A stretch of 32,263 nt of DNA. It comes from Planctomycetota bacterium (lineage in GTDB: Bacteria > Planctomycetota > SZUA-567). Of this stretch, positions 9,309 to 18,387 are shown in pieces (positions within the stretch are counted from its first letter, which is position 1; the number at the start of each line of letters is the position of its first letter). Location: assembly GCA_016936955.1 (NCBI GenBank), contig JAFGWW010000299.1:1-32263 (forward strand), written 5' to 3'. A model generated the notes under the pieces. The model saw nothing but the letters and a program-made list of their open reading frames with translations. It ran no database searches and had not been told where the DNA came from. The translations under genes and the position numbers were made by a program.

Positions 9309-10577
9309 GTGAGCGCAAGCATTGCCGGCACAGTTGAAATATCCAAATCGGTCCGCACGTGGTCCCAGCAGACCTGTGTACGACACAGCTTCTGGAACGG
9401 CCTGGGCGTTGGCTTTCTGTATGGAGATATCATTGCTGTCATCGCCCTATTCTACGGCGCCAAAGAATTGCACATGAGCCTTCTTTTCGGTGTAATATAT
9501 ATGTCCCTTCCTGCAGCATTACTGGCCCCGCTTTTTTTAGCGGGACGGGATTGCACTACGATCTGGCGCTCCATGTGGCTTTTGCGAACGCTTATAATAC
9601 CTCTGTACTTTCTATTGCCTATACTTCCAGCACCCTATCGCGCCTGGTTCATTGTCGGCATCTACGCCGCATTCTGTATTTTACGTTCGATAGGCGTTTC
9701 GGCGTCCCTGCCGGTAATGCGCAGAGTTTCAACATGCAGCGATCGTCAGGCTTTATTCGGTCGGCACATGCAGGCATTCATGATTGCATGTATGTTTGTA
9801 ACCATCACGGCATATGCTGTTCTTGAAGGTGGATTATTCGCGGAAGAGCTGACTCGCTATCAGGTTTTGATCGCCTTGGGGGGCATCTTTTCTTTGGTGT
9901 CAACGGTCTATCTCTACAAACTGCCACATACCGGCCCCCTTGAATCCATATCGATGCGGGAGCTGCTTGCCATCCTTACTAACGTAATGCGAGACCATCA
10001 TTGCCGCCACCTGATCCTGATAACTCTTGGCAATACTTTTATCCTTGTGCTATGTGGACAAGTTATTCCGCACATGAAGAGCGCGATGAAAATAAATAGT
10101 GGTGGTATCGTGCTTCTGTGCTCAAGTGGACTATTCGCGGCCGCCATCGCCATGCATGTATTCAGGAATTTCGGCAGTAGATTGAATACATTCAAGCTTT
10201 TGGCCTACCTGCATGCAGCCATAGCCTGCAGTATGATTTTTCTTGCCTTATCCGGAGGCTTTCTCCCTTCGGGAAATGTTATCGTATTTATTCCCGCCAT
10301 CGCCCTGCTCTATGTCAGCAAGAGTTCAGCAGTTGCGATCATCACAAGCCTCCAGGCCGATAGCCTTCCCACAATAAGGCAATATGCCTATTCTGCCATA
10401 TTCCTGGTTGCTTCCGCCTTCTCTGCCGCTTTGGCGGTCTGTGTGGTTTTTGTCGTGCAGAATGAACTTGGCACCAATACCAGCTGCTTACCCGCCTACG
10501 TCTTCTGCATTTGCGCTGCTGCATCGATGGGACTATGCTTATTTGTATTAAGAATATCCAGAGGATGCACTACCTGA
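9309..10577 (+). CDS. Polytopic membrane protein, probable MFS-like transporter
   Basis: 422-aa ORF with about 10-12 hydrophobic segments (e.g. FLYGDIIAVIALFYGAKELHMSLLFGVIYMSLPAALLAPLFLAG); starts GTG 9309 about 10 bp after the GH39-like stop. Confidence 0.6.
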   Translation: MSASIAGTVEISKSVRTWSQQTCVRHSFWNGLGVGFLYGDIIAVIALFYGAKELHMSLLFGVIYMSLPAALLAPLFLAGRDCTTIWRSMWLLRTLIIPLYFLLPILPAPYRAWFIVGIYAAFCILRSIGVSASLPVMRRVSTCSDRQALFGRHMQAFMIACMFVTITAYAVLEGGLFAEELTRYQVLIALGGIFSLVSTVYLYKLPHTGPLESISMRELLAILTNVMRDHHCRHLILITLGNTFILVLCGQVIPHMKSAMKINSGGIVLLCSSGLFAAAIAMHVFRNFGSRLNTFKLLAYLHAAIACSMIFLALSGGFLPSGNVIVFIPAIALLYVSKSSAVAIITSLQADSLPTIRQYAYSAIFLVASAFSAALAVCVVFVVQNELGTNTSCLPAYVFCICAAASMGLCLFVLRISRGCTT

Positions 10578-10711
10578 TTGACGGCATTTTGCTAATGCCA
10601 AGACGCGCTGCAACTCTTTTGCCCGGTTCAATTCGTCCGCAGGTCAAATGCCGCCAGCACATTTCCATGGCGTGCATATAAAACACTGTCGCTGATGACC
10701 GGATGTGACCG

Positions 10712-11061
10712 ATGCTCCTTGGAACCGAATTTAATCTGGAAGAGTCAACGAGCTACGACAGAAGCGGTCTATGGTACAACTCCAAATATCCAAACTATTT
10801 CAGCAATATAGATTCATCGTGCCAGCTAAGAAATTCACCGCCTTATCATGTCCATCTCGTTTATTGCTTATGGTCGATACCTGCCGCACATGGTACTGGG
10901 ATTCTTATCAGATTTCATGGAACTGGACAAGAGCTCCTGCGTATCGTCATAATGAGCGCCCCAACATCCTGTTTGCCGACAGACGTGTGTCGTCCACAAG
11001 CGATCTGCACACTGATTACTTGGCCAATCAATTGTTCCATAATGCTAGCGGCGTGCCATAA
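10712..11061 (+). pseudogene. Decayed prepilin-type protein C-terminus
   Basis: Frame a YDRSGLWYNSKYPNYFSNIDSSCQLRN then frame b CPSRLLLMVDTCRTWYWDSYQISWNWTRAPAYRHNERPNILFADRRVSS; RHN-x-R-x-NILFADRRV matches the C-terminal FADGHV-type signature of the pseudopilin family. Confidence 0.5.
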
Positions 11062-11205
11062 GGAGGCTGGCAATAATCTGATCCCTTAAAACGACCCCGG
11101 ACTGTAGTTTCAAAGTAATGCCCTTAAGCGATAGTTGGCCTCCATACCATATAATGGACATGGAATTTAAACCCCCATGTAAAGGATTAAACTTAGCATT
11201 AATTC

Positions 11206-11249
11206 TTGTGACGAATTTGTGACGAATCGAACGCATTTTCGTCACAAAT
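11206..11249. repeat. Cluster of three TTGTGACGAA elements (two direct, one inverted)
   Basis: TTGTGACGAA at 11206-11215 and 11217-11226; reverse complement TTCGTCACAA at 11238-11247. ATTTGTGACGAA/TTCGTCACAAAT is a perfect 12-bp inverted repeat. Confidence 0.7.
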
Positions 11250-11348
11250 AGGCACTTTTAAGCATAATATGCACACCCAGTTTGTGTCCAGTTTAACGCC
11301 TATAAGTCCTGTAAAGACAGCGAGATAAGTGATTTATGCGGTGAAGTT

Positions 11349-11720
11349 TTAGTAGGTGATGTTCTCATAAAAACCTGCTTGTGGCTCTGGAGGTCGGGGG
11401 TTCAAATCCCCTTTCTCTCCCCAGTTAATTTTCGCCGAAAGTCCTGATATTAAAGGGTTTTCCGCGTTTTTTGTTTCCGGCCGGGAAACAGCCGATTTAC
11501 TCAAATTTACTCCATTTTTCTGGATCTTAACCTTATTTCGAGTCAAATAGCGAGTCGATTTTTCTTGGGTCTTTTCGGTCGATATGGATGCAGCTAACCC
11601 GAAGTCCGGCAGCCTGGCAATGGCTTCGGACTTCTCTTCCAGCTTGATGTGAGCATAGCACTTCATGGTCAGGTTTATGTCGGAATGGCGCATAAGCCGC
11701 TGGGCTTCCTGCGGGTAACC
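11349..11720 (-). pseudogene. Tyrosine recombinase (phage integrase family) C-terminal remnant reading through the tRNA fragment
   Basis: YPQEAQRLMRHSDINLTMKCYAHIKLEEKSEAIARLPDFG is the box-III region; the tail WGEKGDLNPRPPEPQAGFYENITY is the translation of the antisense strand of the tRNA 3' half. No N-terminal or box-I part upstream (in-frame TGA just before). Confidence 0.7.
11380..11423 (+). other. 3'-half of a tRNA-His gene (att-like site)
   Basis: GTG anticodon context TTGTGGC, variable AGGTC, T-arm GGGGG-TTCAAAT-CCCCT, 3' acceptor TTCTCTC, discriminator C73 then CCA. No matching 5' acceptor or D-arm is present upstream. Confidence 0.65.
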
Positions 11721-11837
11721 TCGTAATATTCATTTTCTTGAAACCTTGCAAATGCAGTTTAATTGCTACATAATGGGTATGTGCTGGCCGTGGGCGGTCA
11801 ATCATTGCATAACTAAGTGTTTTTTTGACGGGTTTGA

Positions 11838-13544
11838 TTGAAGGAAATCTCTATGACATTTGATCCTCCTGCGTTGCCTGAAGAGCAAAATCCTGAAGGT
11901 GAGGGAACAGGGGATGTGCTTTCGGAAAACAAGCCCGAGCCTCTGGAAGCGGTGAATAAAATCATCCCGGATGTCCCTGGTCGCAAGGCTCTAACTGCAT
12001 TATTGCTGGTGGTGCTATTTGACTATTTCCTATACCGCGGCAGCGGTGGCTTGGGATATGCTCTTCTCATGCTTATTACTGCGCCGCTTCTTTACCACGC
12101 ACACACCCAAGCACCAGGAAAGTTCTTTTCGCTTCCTTTGGGGTTGCTCCTGATCTTGGCGATAAAGACTCTCTGGCAATGCGATTTATTTACACCGTGG
12201 CTCGGTTTCTTTGTTCTGGCGGCGCTGGCCCTTTCCCTCACGGGATCTCTTTCCTGCATCATAGATGCGTCAAAGTCCATCGCATTTTCCGTGCTTCGCA
12301 GTCCGATCATAGAAGCCGCGTTCCTGCGCGTTTTCGCAAGGTTGCGGCTTGCGCGAAAACTTGGTGCAATAGACGGATGGCCAATACTGGTTCCGCTACT
12401 TGTGATCGCCATCTTTCTGACAGTTTTCGGTTTGGGAAATCCAATCATCGCCTCTTGGTTGTCCACGGCTGGAGAGTGGTTCTCGCATCACATGCATAAT
12501 TTTACAGACTTGCTTCCATCTGGCTGGGAAGTTGCATTTTGGATTGCCTCTGGTCTGATTGCGGCGGTCTGGCTTTGTCCCTTCAAAACCGAAGCTAAGC
12601 AACTAAAAGATTTGCTTGGCCATGATGAGGACCTGCCGGAAGAATATAACATTAATGAAGAGGTAGAACGGCGTTCTCTTATGGCGCGAAATACATTGAT
12701 AGCCGTGAACCTGCTATTTGTTGCTTACAATGCAGTAGATGTTAACTACCTTTGGATCCAACAGTCTCTTCCAGAAGGAATCAGCTATTCAGAATATGCC
12801 ATTACCGGTACGGTATGGTTGACCGTAGCGCTAGCCCTTACTTCTTTCGTGTTGGGCGTTATTTTTTCAGGCGACTTGAACTTCCATACACGTACTCCCC
12901 GGCTACGCTTTTTCGCTTGGATATGGGCCGTGCAAAATCTCCTTCTCGCTGTTTTTGCTTATCACCGTCTATCTCTTTATGTATCGTTCAATGGACTGAC
13001 AAGATGGCGCACAGTTGGCGCTTTCGGCATTACGCTTGTCATCTTCGGTCTTCTGATCGTTGTGCGGAAGATTCTCAATAAGAAAAGCTTTCTCTGGATG
13101 GCGCGGCGTCAACTTGTTGCTTTTGCGCTGACAGTGTTCGCCTTAGGCATTTTTCCTATTGATTACATTGCTCATACCGTTAATACTCGGCAGATTCTCG
13201 CGGGTGAAATTGGCCCGGCTTATCAGGTAGTGAATCAACCTAAATCGGCAGAAGGTTTATCTCCATTGATTCTGCTCTTGGATTCGGAGGATGTTACGGT
13301 CCGTGAAGGTGTGGCGGGTGTGCTATTGAAGGAACTAGAAATTCTTCGGGAATACGACCGCATTAATACGCGCTGGACCTATAGTGAACTCTCGCGGCGC
13401 TGGGCTTTGCAGAAGCTTACCGAAGCCGAACCGCGTTTGCGGGAATTAATCCCGGACGGCAACTGGCAGAAACGAATTGATGCGCTGGAGGCTTGTACGA
13501 GTGGTTATGAATGGCCGGGGAGAACTGTGGAGTGGAGGCGTTGA
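11838..13544 (+). CDS. DUF4173/DUF4153-like polytopic membrane protein
   Basis: 568 aa with many TM segments; LIAVNLLFVAYNAVDVNYLW..LPEGISYSEYAITGTVWLTVALALTSFVLG resembles the DUF4173 signature. Confidence 0.6.
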   Translation: MKEISMTFDPPALPEEQNPEGEGTGDVLSENKPEPLEAVNKIIPDVPGRKALTALLLVVLFDYFLYRGSGGLGYALLMLITAPLLYHAHTQAPGKFFSLPLGLLLILAIKTLWQCDLFTPWLGFFVLAALALSLTGSLSCIIDASKSIAFSVLRSPIIEAAFLRVFARLRLARKLGAIDGWPILVPLLVIAIFLTVFGLGNPIIASWLSTAGEWFSHHMHNFTDLLPSGWEVAFWIASGLIAAVWLCPFKTEAKQLKDLLGHDEDLPEEYNINEEVERRSLMARNTLIAVNLLFVAYNAVDVNYLWIQQSLPEGISYSEYAITGTVWLTVALALTSFVLGVIFSGDLNFHTRTPRLRFFAWIWAVQNLLLAVFAYHRLSLYVSFNGLTRWRTVGAFGITLVIFGLLIVVRKILNKKSFLWMARRQLVAFALTVFALGIFPIDYIAHTVNTRQILAGEIGPAYQVVNQPKSAEGLSPLILLLDSEDVTVREGVAGVLLKELEILREYDRINTRWTYSELSRRWALQKLTEAEPRLRELIPDGNWQKRIDALEACTSGYEWPGRTVEWRR

Positions 13545-13690
13545 CTATATACAGTTTTTACATTTGTGTGCTAAGCACAGGAGATGTAAGAATGCTATTT
13601 AACTCAAATCCCAATGATAACTATACATAACCAAACCAAGGGAGCCCGCACCCATCCATGCGTCTACCCATTATGTGACTATTTCTCTCT

Positions 13691-13732
13691 TTTGGCAAGC
13701 CGTAGGGGCGTAGCCCCGGAAGGGTAGCCAAA
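13691..13732. repeat. Nested hairpin
   Basis: TTTGGC (13691-13696) pairs with GCCAAA (13727-13732) around an inner GGGGC-GTA-GCCCC hairpin (13705-13717). Confidence 0.5.
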
Positions 13733-13836
13733 TCGTGTTGTACTCCCTGTGCCCGTTCTCTATAAAAGGTAGTGCGCACACAAAAGGATATCAGCAGGAG
13801 GGGTTAATGGCTGGCGCTGATTACTTCTGCACCAGC

Positions 13837-14979
13837 TCACTGGTGCAGATGAACGACCTTTGCCGGACTGAACCCGTTGAAGTGCGTGGCGGAGGCGATA
13901 CTGTAGGCGCCGATTTTGGGGCTGAATACCAGATCACCACGCTTCAGGGTTGAGGGCAGCTGCTCGGCCATGCTGATCACGTCAAGAGCGTCACAGGTCG
14001 GGCCGAAGACCGTGCAGATCTCTTTACGCCCCTTTTTGAAAGATTCAATTCTGTACTGGCAGTGATCAAAAATAATGCCGGAAAATGTATTGTACACGCC
14101 ATCGTCGATGTAGTAACAGAGCTTTCCATCCCGTACAGCCTTGCCGATAATGCGACACACAGCCGTGCCGGCAGTGGCGACGAGAAACCGACCGGGCTCG
14201 GCAAGAATTTCCACGTCCTTTGGGAAGAGACGGTCAAGCTCAGCATTGATCGTGCGGGCTAGTTCAGCGAAGGGACGGACGGTCGCGTCGTAAGGTGCGG
14301 GAAAGCCTCCGCCGATATCGAGAAGGTTCATCTTGTGGTAACCACGGTCCTGCACCTCGCGATAGACGTTTGCGGCGAGATTGATGGCCTGCACGAAATT
14401 CTCATAGTTGGTTGTCTGGCTGCCGACGTGGAAACTGATGCCTTCTACCGTGAGTCCGGCACGGTCGGCGGCGAGGATCAGGTCCACCGCCTCGCCCGAC
14501 CCGGCGCCGCACTTTGATGAGAGTTCGACCATGGCGCCGGTATTCGGAACCTTGAGCCGCAGAACGAGCCCAGAATCGGGGGCGTAGCGCTTGATCTTTT
14601 CAATCTCCTCGGCATTGTCGAAGGTGACAAGCGCCTTGTAGCGATTGAGGTGCCGGAGGGTATCCTCGTCCTTGATAGGATTTGCGTAGATGATTTTATC
14701 CCAGATCCAGTCCTGCCGTTCTTTGGCCGGCATCTTTTTGATGTACTGGTAGACGGTCTTGAATTCCGGCATGGACGCCACATCGAAGCTCGCGCCCGCT
14801 TCAAAAAGCGTGCGGACGATCTGCGGATCGGGGTTGGCTTTGACAGCGTAATAAGCCTGTACCCGGGGAAGGTACTTACGGAACAGGACATAGTTACGGC
14901 GCAGTTCGTTGTGATCCACGACAAAGATCGGGGTGCCATGCTCTTTGGCGAGTGCCTGCAATTCCGCCTGCGTTGCCAT
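13837..14979 (-). CDS. Type III-fold PLP-dependent ornithine/lysine decarboxylase
   Basis: AYYAVKANPDPQIVRTLFEAGASFDVASMPEF (PLP-Lys), FHVGSQ, LDIGGGFP, EPGRFLVA, VFGPTCDALDV; group IV decarboxylase hallmarks. Confidence 0.88.
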   Translation of the reverse strand: MATQAELQALAKEHGTPIFVVDHNELRRNYVLFRKYLPRVQAYYAVKANPDPQIVRTLFEAGASFDVASMPEFKTVYQYIKKMPAKERQDWIWDKIIYANPIKDEDTLRHLNRYKALVTFDNAEEIEKIKRYAPDSGLVLRLKVPNTGAMVELSSKCGAGSGEAVDLILAADRAGLTVEGISFHVGSQTTNYENFVQAINLAANVYREVQDRGYHKMNLLDIGGGFPAPYDATVRPFAELARTINAELDRLFPKDVEILAEPGRFLVATAGTAVCRIIGKAVRDGKLCYYIDDGVYNTFSGIIFDHCQYRIESFKKGRKEICTVFGPTCDALDVISMAEQLPSTLKRGDLVFSPKIGAYSIASATHFNGFSPAKVVHLHQ

Positions 14980-15007
14980 AGGGAACTCCTTAAAATGTGA
15001 CTTTAAA

Positions 15008-16357
15008 TCAGCTCTTGGGCTGCCTGGACGGATCGAGGGCGATCATCGGGTTGGCAGCAGAAACGGTAACGGTGGCGGTGGAGTTGGCCAATTCCTCTTC
15101 CAGCGCCAGGACGTTGCCATTAAACGACTCGGCGCTGTTCGGGGTGATCTCCTTCACCTCCGTCGGCAGGCCGATCTGGTTCAGCAATTCAATAAACGGA
15201 TCAGGGTCAAGCTCTTCGACGTTGACCATGGTCTGCGGGTCCCATGTGCCATTGGCCACCAGTATGGCTGCGGCAATCGGCGGAACGCCGGCCGTGTAGC
15301 TGATGCCCTGACTGCCGAGCTCTTCGTAGCAGGACTTGTGGTCTGAGACCTGATAGATCAGCACTTCGCGGGGTTTGCCGTCTTTGGTGCCCTTGACGAA
15401 ATTGCCGATACAGGTTTTGCCGGTATAGCCGGGAGCAAGAGATTTTGGATCCGGCAGCAGTGCCTTGACAACCTTCAGCGGGACTACCTCCTGACCGGTG
15501 CTGAGGGTGACAGGCAGGTGATCGAGAAAGCCCAGAGTGCGCAGAACCGTAAAGACATTAATGTAATGGTTCCCGAATCCCATCCAGAAGCGGATCGAAT
15601 TGGCGTCGATATTGGCGGAAAGGGAGTGCAGTTCGTCGTGGCCGTTCAGGTACACGGGGCAGTCGCCGACGACGGGGAACTTAACGGTTCGTTTTACCGA
15701 GTGGGTAGGATACTCTTTCCACTGACGGTCAATCCATGTCCAGACCTTGATGAATTCGCGGAAATTGATCTCGGGATCGAAGTTGGTTGCAAAGTACTTG
15801 CCGTGGCTGCCGGCGTTGACATCCACTATATCGATGACGTCGATGGTGTCAAAGTAATGCTTGCGGGCCAGAGCGCAATAGGCGTTGACGACGCCGGGGT
15901 CGAAGCCCACGCCGAGAATGGCGGTCAGCCCTTTCTCCTTACAGCGGTCGCGGCGCTTCCACTCGTAATTTCCGTACCAGGGTGGATTCTCGCAGACCTT
16001 TTCGGGATCTTCGTAAATGGCGGTATCCATGTAGACTGCGCCGGTTTCAAGGCATGCTTCAAGAACCGCCATATTGACAAACGCGTTACCGAGATTAACG
16101 ACAATTTCACTGCCGGTCTCCTGGATGGCGCGGACAGTGGCAGCCACGTCCAGGGCGTCAAGTTGACGGGTCGTCAGACTTCCCGCCGGATCCTTCAGGT
16201 GTCCCATGGAACGGATACTATCGGCGATCTCATCGCATTTGCTTAATGTACGGCTGGCAATACAGATGTTGCCAAGGACATCGTTGTGCATGGCTGCTTT
16301 GTGCGCAGCGACATGGGCGACGCCACCGGCGCCGATAATCAATACGTTCTTCTTCAT
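15008..16357 (-). CDS. Carboxynorspermidine/carboxyspermidine dehydrogenase (saccharopine dehydrogenase family)
   Basis: MKKNVLIIGAGGVAHVAAHKAAMHND (Rossmann), VYMDTAIYEDPEKVCENPPWYGNYEW, AILGVGFDPGVVNAYCALA; sits directly between the decarboxylase and CANSDC genes. Confidence 0.87.
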   Translation of the reverse strand: MKKNVLIIGAGGVAHVAAHKAAMHNDVLGNICIASRTLSKCDEIADSIRSMGHLKDPAGSLTTRQLDALDVAATVRAIQETGSEIVVNLGNAFVNMAVLEACLETGAVYMDTAIYEDPEKVCENPPWYGNYEWKRRDRCKEKGLTAILGVGFDPGVVNAYCALARKHYFDTIDVIDIVDVNAGSHGKYFATNFDPEINFREFIKVWTWIDRQWKEYPTHSVKRTVKFPVVGDCPVYLNGHDELHSLSANIDANSIRFWMGFGNHYINVFTVLRTLGFLDHLPVTLSTGQEVVPLKVVKALLPDPKSLAPGYTGKTCIGNFVKGTKDGKPREVLIYQVSDHKSCYEELGSQGISYTAGVPPIAAAILVANGTWDPQTMVNVEELDPDPFIELLNQIGLPTEVKEITPNSAESFNGNVLALEEELANSTATVTVSAANPMIALDPSRQPKS

Positions 16358-16379
16358 GGGTCATTCTCCTCTTGTATCG

Positions 16380-17492
16380 TTACGAAAGGCTCTTTTTATA
16401 ATCATCGTAGCTGAAGGTGCGGATAGTTTCTATGGTGTTGTCCAGACGACGGACTGCTATGGCGGGCATGGGCAGGCCATTGAACCAGTTCTTCTTGACC
16501 ATGGTATACCCGGCGGCATCGGCGATGCGGATGGTATCGCCCGCTTTCGGGACTCGGGAAAGGCGGGTGGTGCAGAAAACATCCCCCGCCAGACAGCTGC
16601 GCCCGGCGATCGTGACCGGATGCTGGCCCGGACCCGGATGGGCGATCTGTGCCTCCAGACGATAAATCAGCAGGTCCAGCATATGCGGTTCGATGGATGC
16701 GTCAACTATGGCGATGGTGCGCCGATTCTTCACAACATCCAGCACTGTGGTGACAAGCTCGGTAGACCTGGTAATGGCTGCTTCGCCCGGCTCAAGGTAG
16801 ATCTGCAATCCGTGGGTATCGGAAAAGGATTTCAGCTTATCGCAGAACCGGTCCAGCGGGTAGCCATCTTTGGTGAAGAAGATGCCACCGCCGAGGCTGA
16901 TCCATTCCAGCTGCTGCAGAAGTTTGCGGTAGCGTTTGCCCAGTAGATCCAGGGTCTCGGAAAGCTGGTCAAAATTATCGTTTTCGCAATTGAAGTGGAA
17001 CATTGCGCCTCGAATCAGTGGCGCAATTTCCTGCAGGGCTTTTTTATCGGAGACGCCAAGGCGGGAGAAGCGGCGGGCCGGATCGGCGAGGTCAAAATGG
17101 GAGTAGCTGACCCCCGGATTGATCCTGATCCCGATATTCATCCCGGCAACGACTTTCTGGTAACGCTTCAATTGCGATACGGAATTGAAGATGATCTTGT
17201 CGGCAAACGACTTGAGCTCTTCTACCTCCTCCGGTGGATAGGCCACGCTGTAGGCATGGGTCTCTTTGCCGAAGGTTTCTTTACCAAGCTTTGCCTCATA
17301 AAGAGAGCTGCTGGTAGTGCCGTCCATGTATTCGCGCATAAGGTCGAAGACACACCAGGTTGAGAAGCACTTCAGAGCAAGCAGTGATTTTGCTCCCGCC
17401 TGCTCACGGACCTGGCGAATGCGTTCAAGGTTGCGGACAAGCTTCTGCTCATCAATCAGATAGTAAGGAGTTGCGGGTGCGCTCATAGCCAA
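16380..17492 (-). CDS. nspC: Carboxynorspermidine/carboxyspermidine decarboxylase
   Basis: TPYYLIDEQKLVRNLERIRQVREQAGAKSLLALKCFSTWCVFDLMREYMDGTTSSSLYEAKLG, NPGVSYSHFDLADPARRFSRLGV, LEPGEAAI; characteristic NspC sequence. Confidence 0.9.
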   Translation of the reverse strand: MAMSAPATPYYLIDEQKLVRNLERIRQVREQAGAKSLLALKCFSTWCVFDLMREYMDGTTSSSLYEAKLGKETFGKETHAYSVAYPPEEVEELKSFADKIIFNSVSQLKRYQKVVAGMNIGIRINPGVSYSHFDLADPARRFSRLGVSDKKALQEIAPLIRGAMFHFNCENDNFDQLSETLDLLGKRYRKLLQQLEWISLGGGIFFTKDGYPLDRFCDKLKSFSDTHGLQIYLEPGEAAITRSTELVTTVLDVVKNRRTIAIVDASIEPHMLDLLIYRLEAQIAHPGPGQHPVTIAGRSCLAGDVFCTTRLSRVPKAGDTIRIADAAGYTMVKKNWFNGLPMPAIAVRRLDNTIETIRTFSYDDYKKSLS

Positions 17493-17845
17493 ATCCTGTA
17501 GGGTACGGAGAATAGCTCAATCCATTGGCCATGGGCAACCAACAGGCATCCAAACGGTAATGAATGTCCACCCAGTATAACGCGTTTGTGCTGTCTTTTA
17601 AGACTGGATAACAAGGAGCATTCAGCAAGTCGCATTTAGCATTTATCGCTGGTCAAGTCAAGTTATAATTGCATTTAATTGCAGGGCTTCGAAGATGATT
17701 GGGCCTGCCAGGGCTTGTTACCCTCGAGCGCACCATCTTGGTGTGCTCTCCGGCGACCATTCCGATCGCAGAGATTGATAAAAACCTGAGATAAGCCAAG
17801 CAATACAGTAAGGGCAAAGACGAGAAGGGGGGACGTGGCGACAGG

Positions 17846-18170
17846 GTACCGATTAAGAGAGATATGGTGGTTGATCTTGCTGAGTACTGCGCGAGCCCCG
17901 CGGCATTGCCAGCTGCCAAAGCATTCGGGGAGATGCAGGCTAAAGGTGCTTACATGTTGCGGCAAGAAGCTTGTTGCAACCGGTATTGACCGGCGGTAGG
18001 GCAACCGAGGGGAGATCCTCAATTTCCACCGCTTGCGTCACACCTTCGGAGCCATGCCGGCAAAATCAGGCTTTCACTACAAGATATACCAAGACTTAGT
18101 GCGGCATAGCGATATTAATTCTACCATGAGCCTGTCCGTGCATAAGGTGCTTGACGGCAGATCAAATTAG
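17846..18170 (+). pseudogene. Second tyrosine recombinase remnant
   Basis: VPIKRDMVVDLAEYCASPAALPAAKAFGEMQAKGAYMLRQEACCNRY* then frame-changed ILNFHRLRHTFGAMPAKSGFHYKIYQDLVRHSDINSTMSLSVHKVLDGRSN* (18015-18170): HRLRHTFG (box II) and RHSDI (box III). Confidence 0.65.
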
Positions 18171-18387
18171 TTAATGAACGGCCTGGCTTTTCCACGGCAA
18201 TAGATGTTTCAATGGGTTATATTACTTGAACCGGAAAAAGGTTAAAATACACACTGTGGTTTTTGTGTATATTTAAAAAGGTCATTAATGACCCACCAAA
18301 AAGCCTTGCAATTATTTTTCCATAAATTGAAAATTCTGTAACCTTTAGGCATCAGCAAGACATTTGAGGGTGAAAGAGGAAGAATAT

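Noticed and set aside
11380-11423. Intact functional tRNA-His gene
   Set aside because: Only the 3' half is present; no D-arm or 5' acceptor strand pairing with TTCTCTC is found upstream, and the anticodon stem pairs only partly.
13567-13579. TGTGCT-A-AGCACA palindrome after the DUF4173-like gene
   Set aside because: Short, could be a weak terminator stem or chance; no repeated copy noticed.
15518-16946. Long plus-strand ORFs (242 aa and 246 aa) antisense to CANSDH and CANSDC
   Set aside because: They mirror strongly recognisable minus-strand genes in GC-rich DNA and show no family resemblance of their own.
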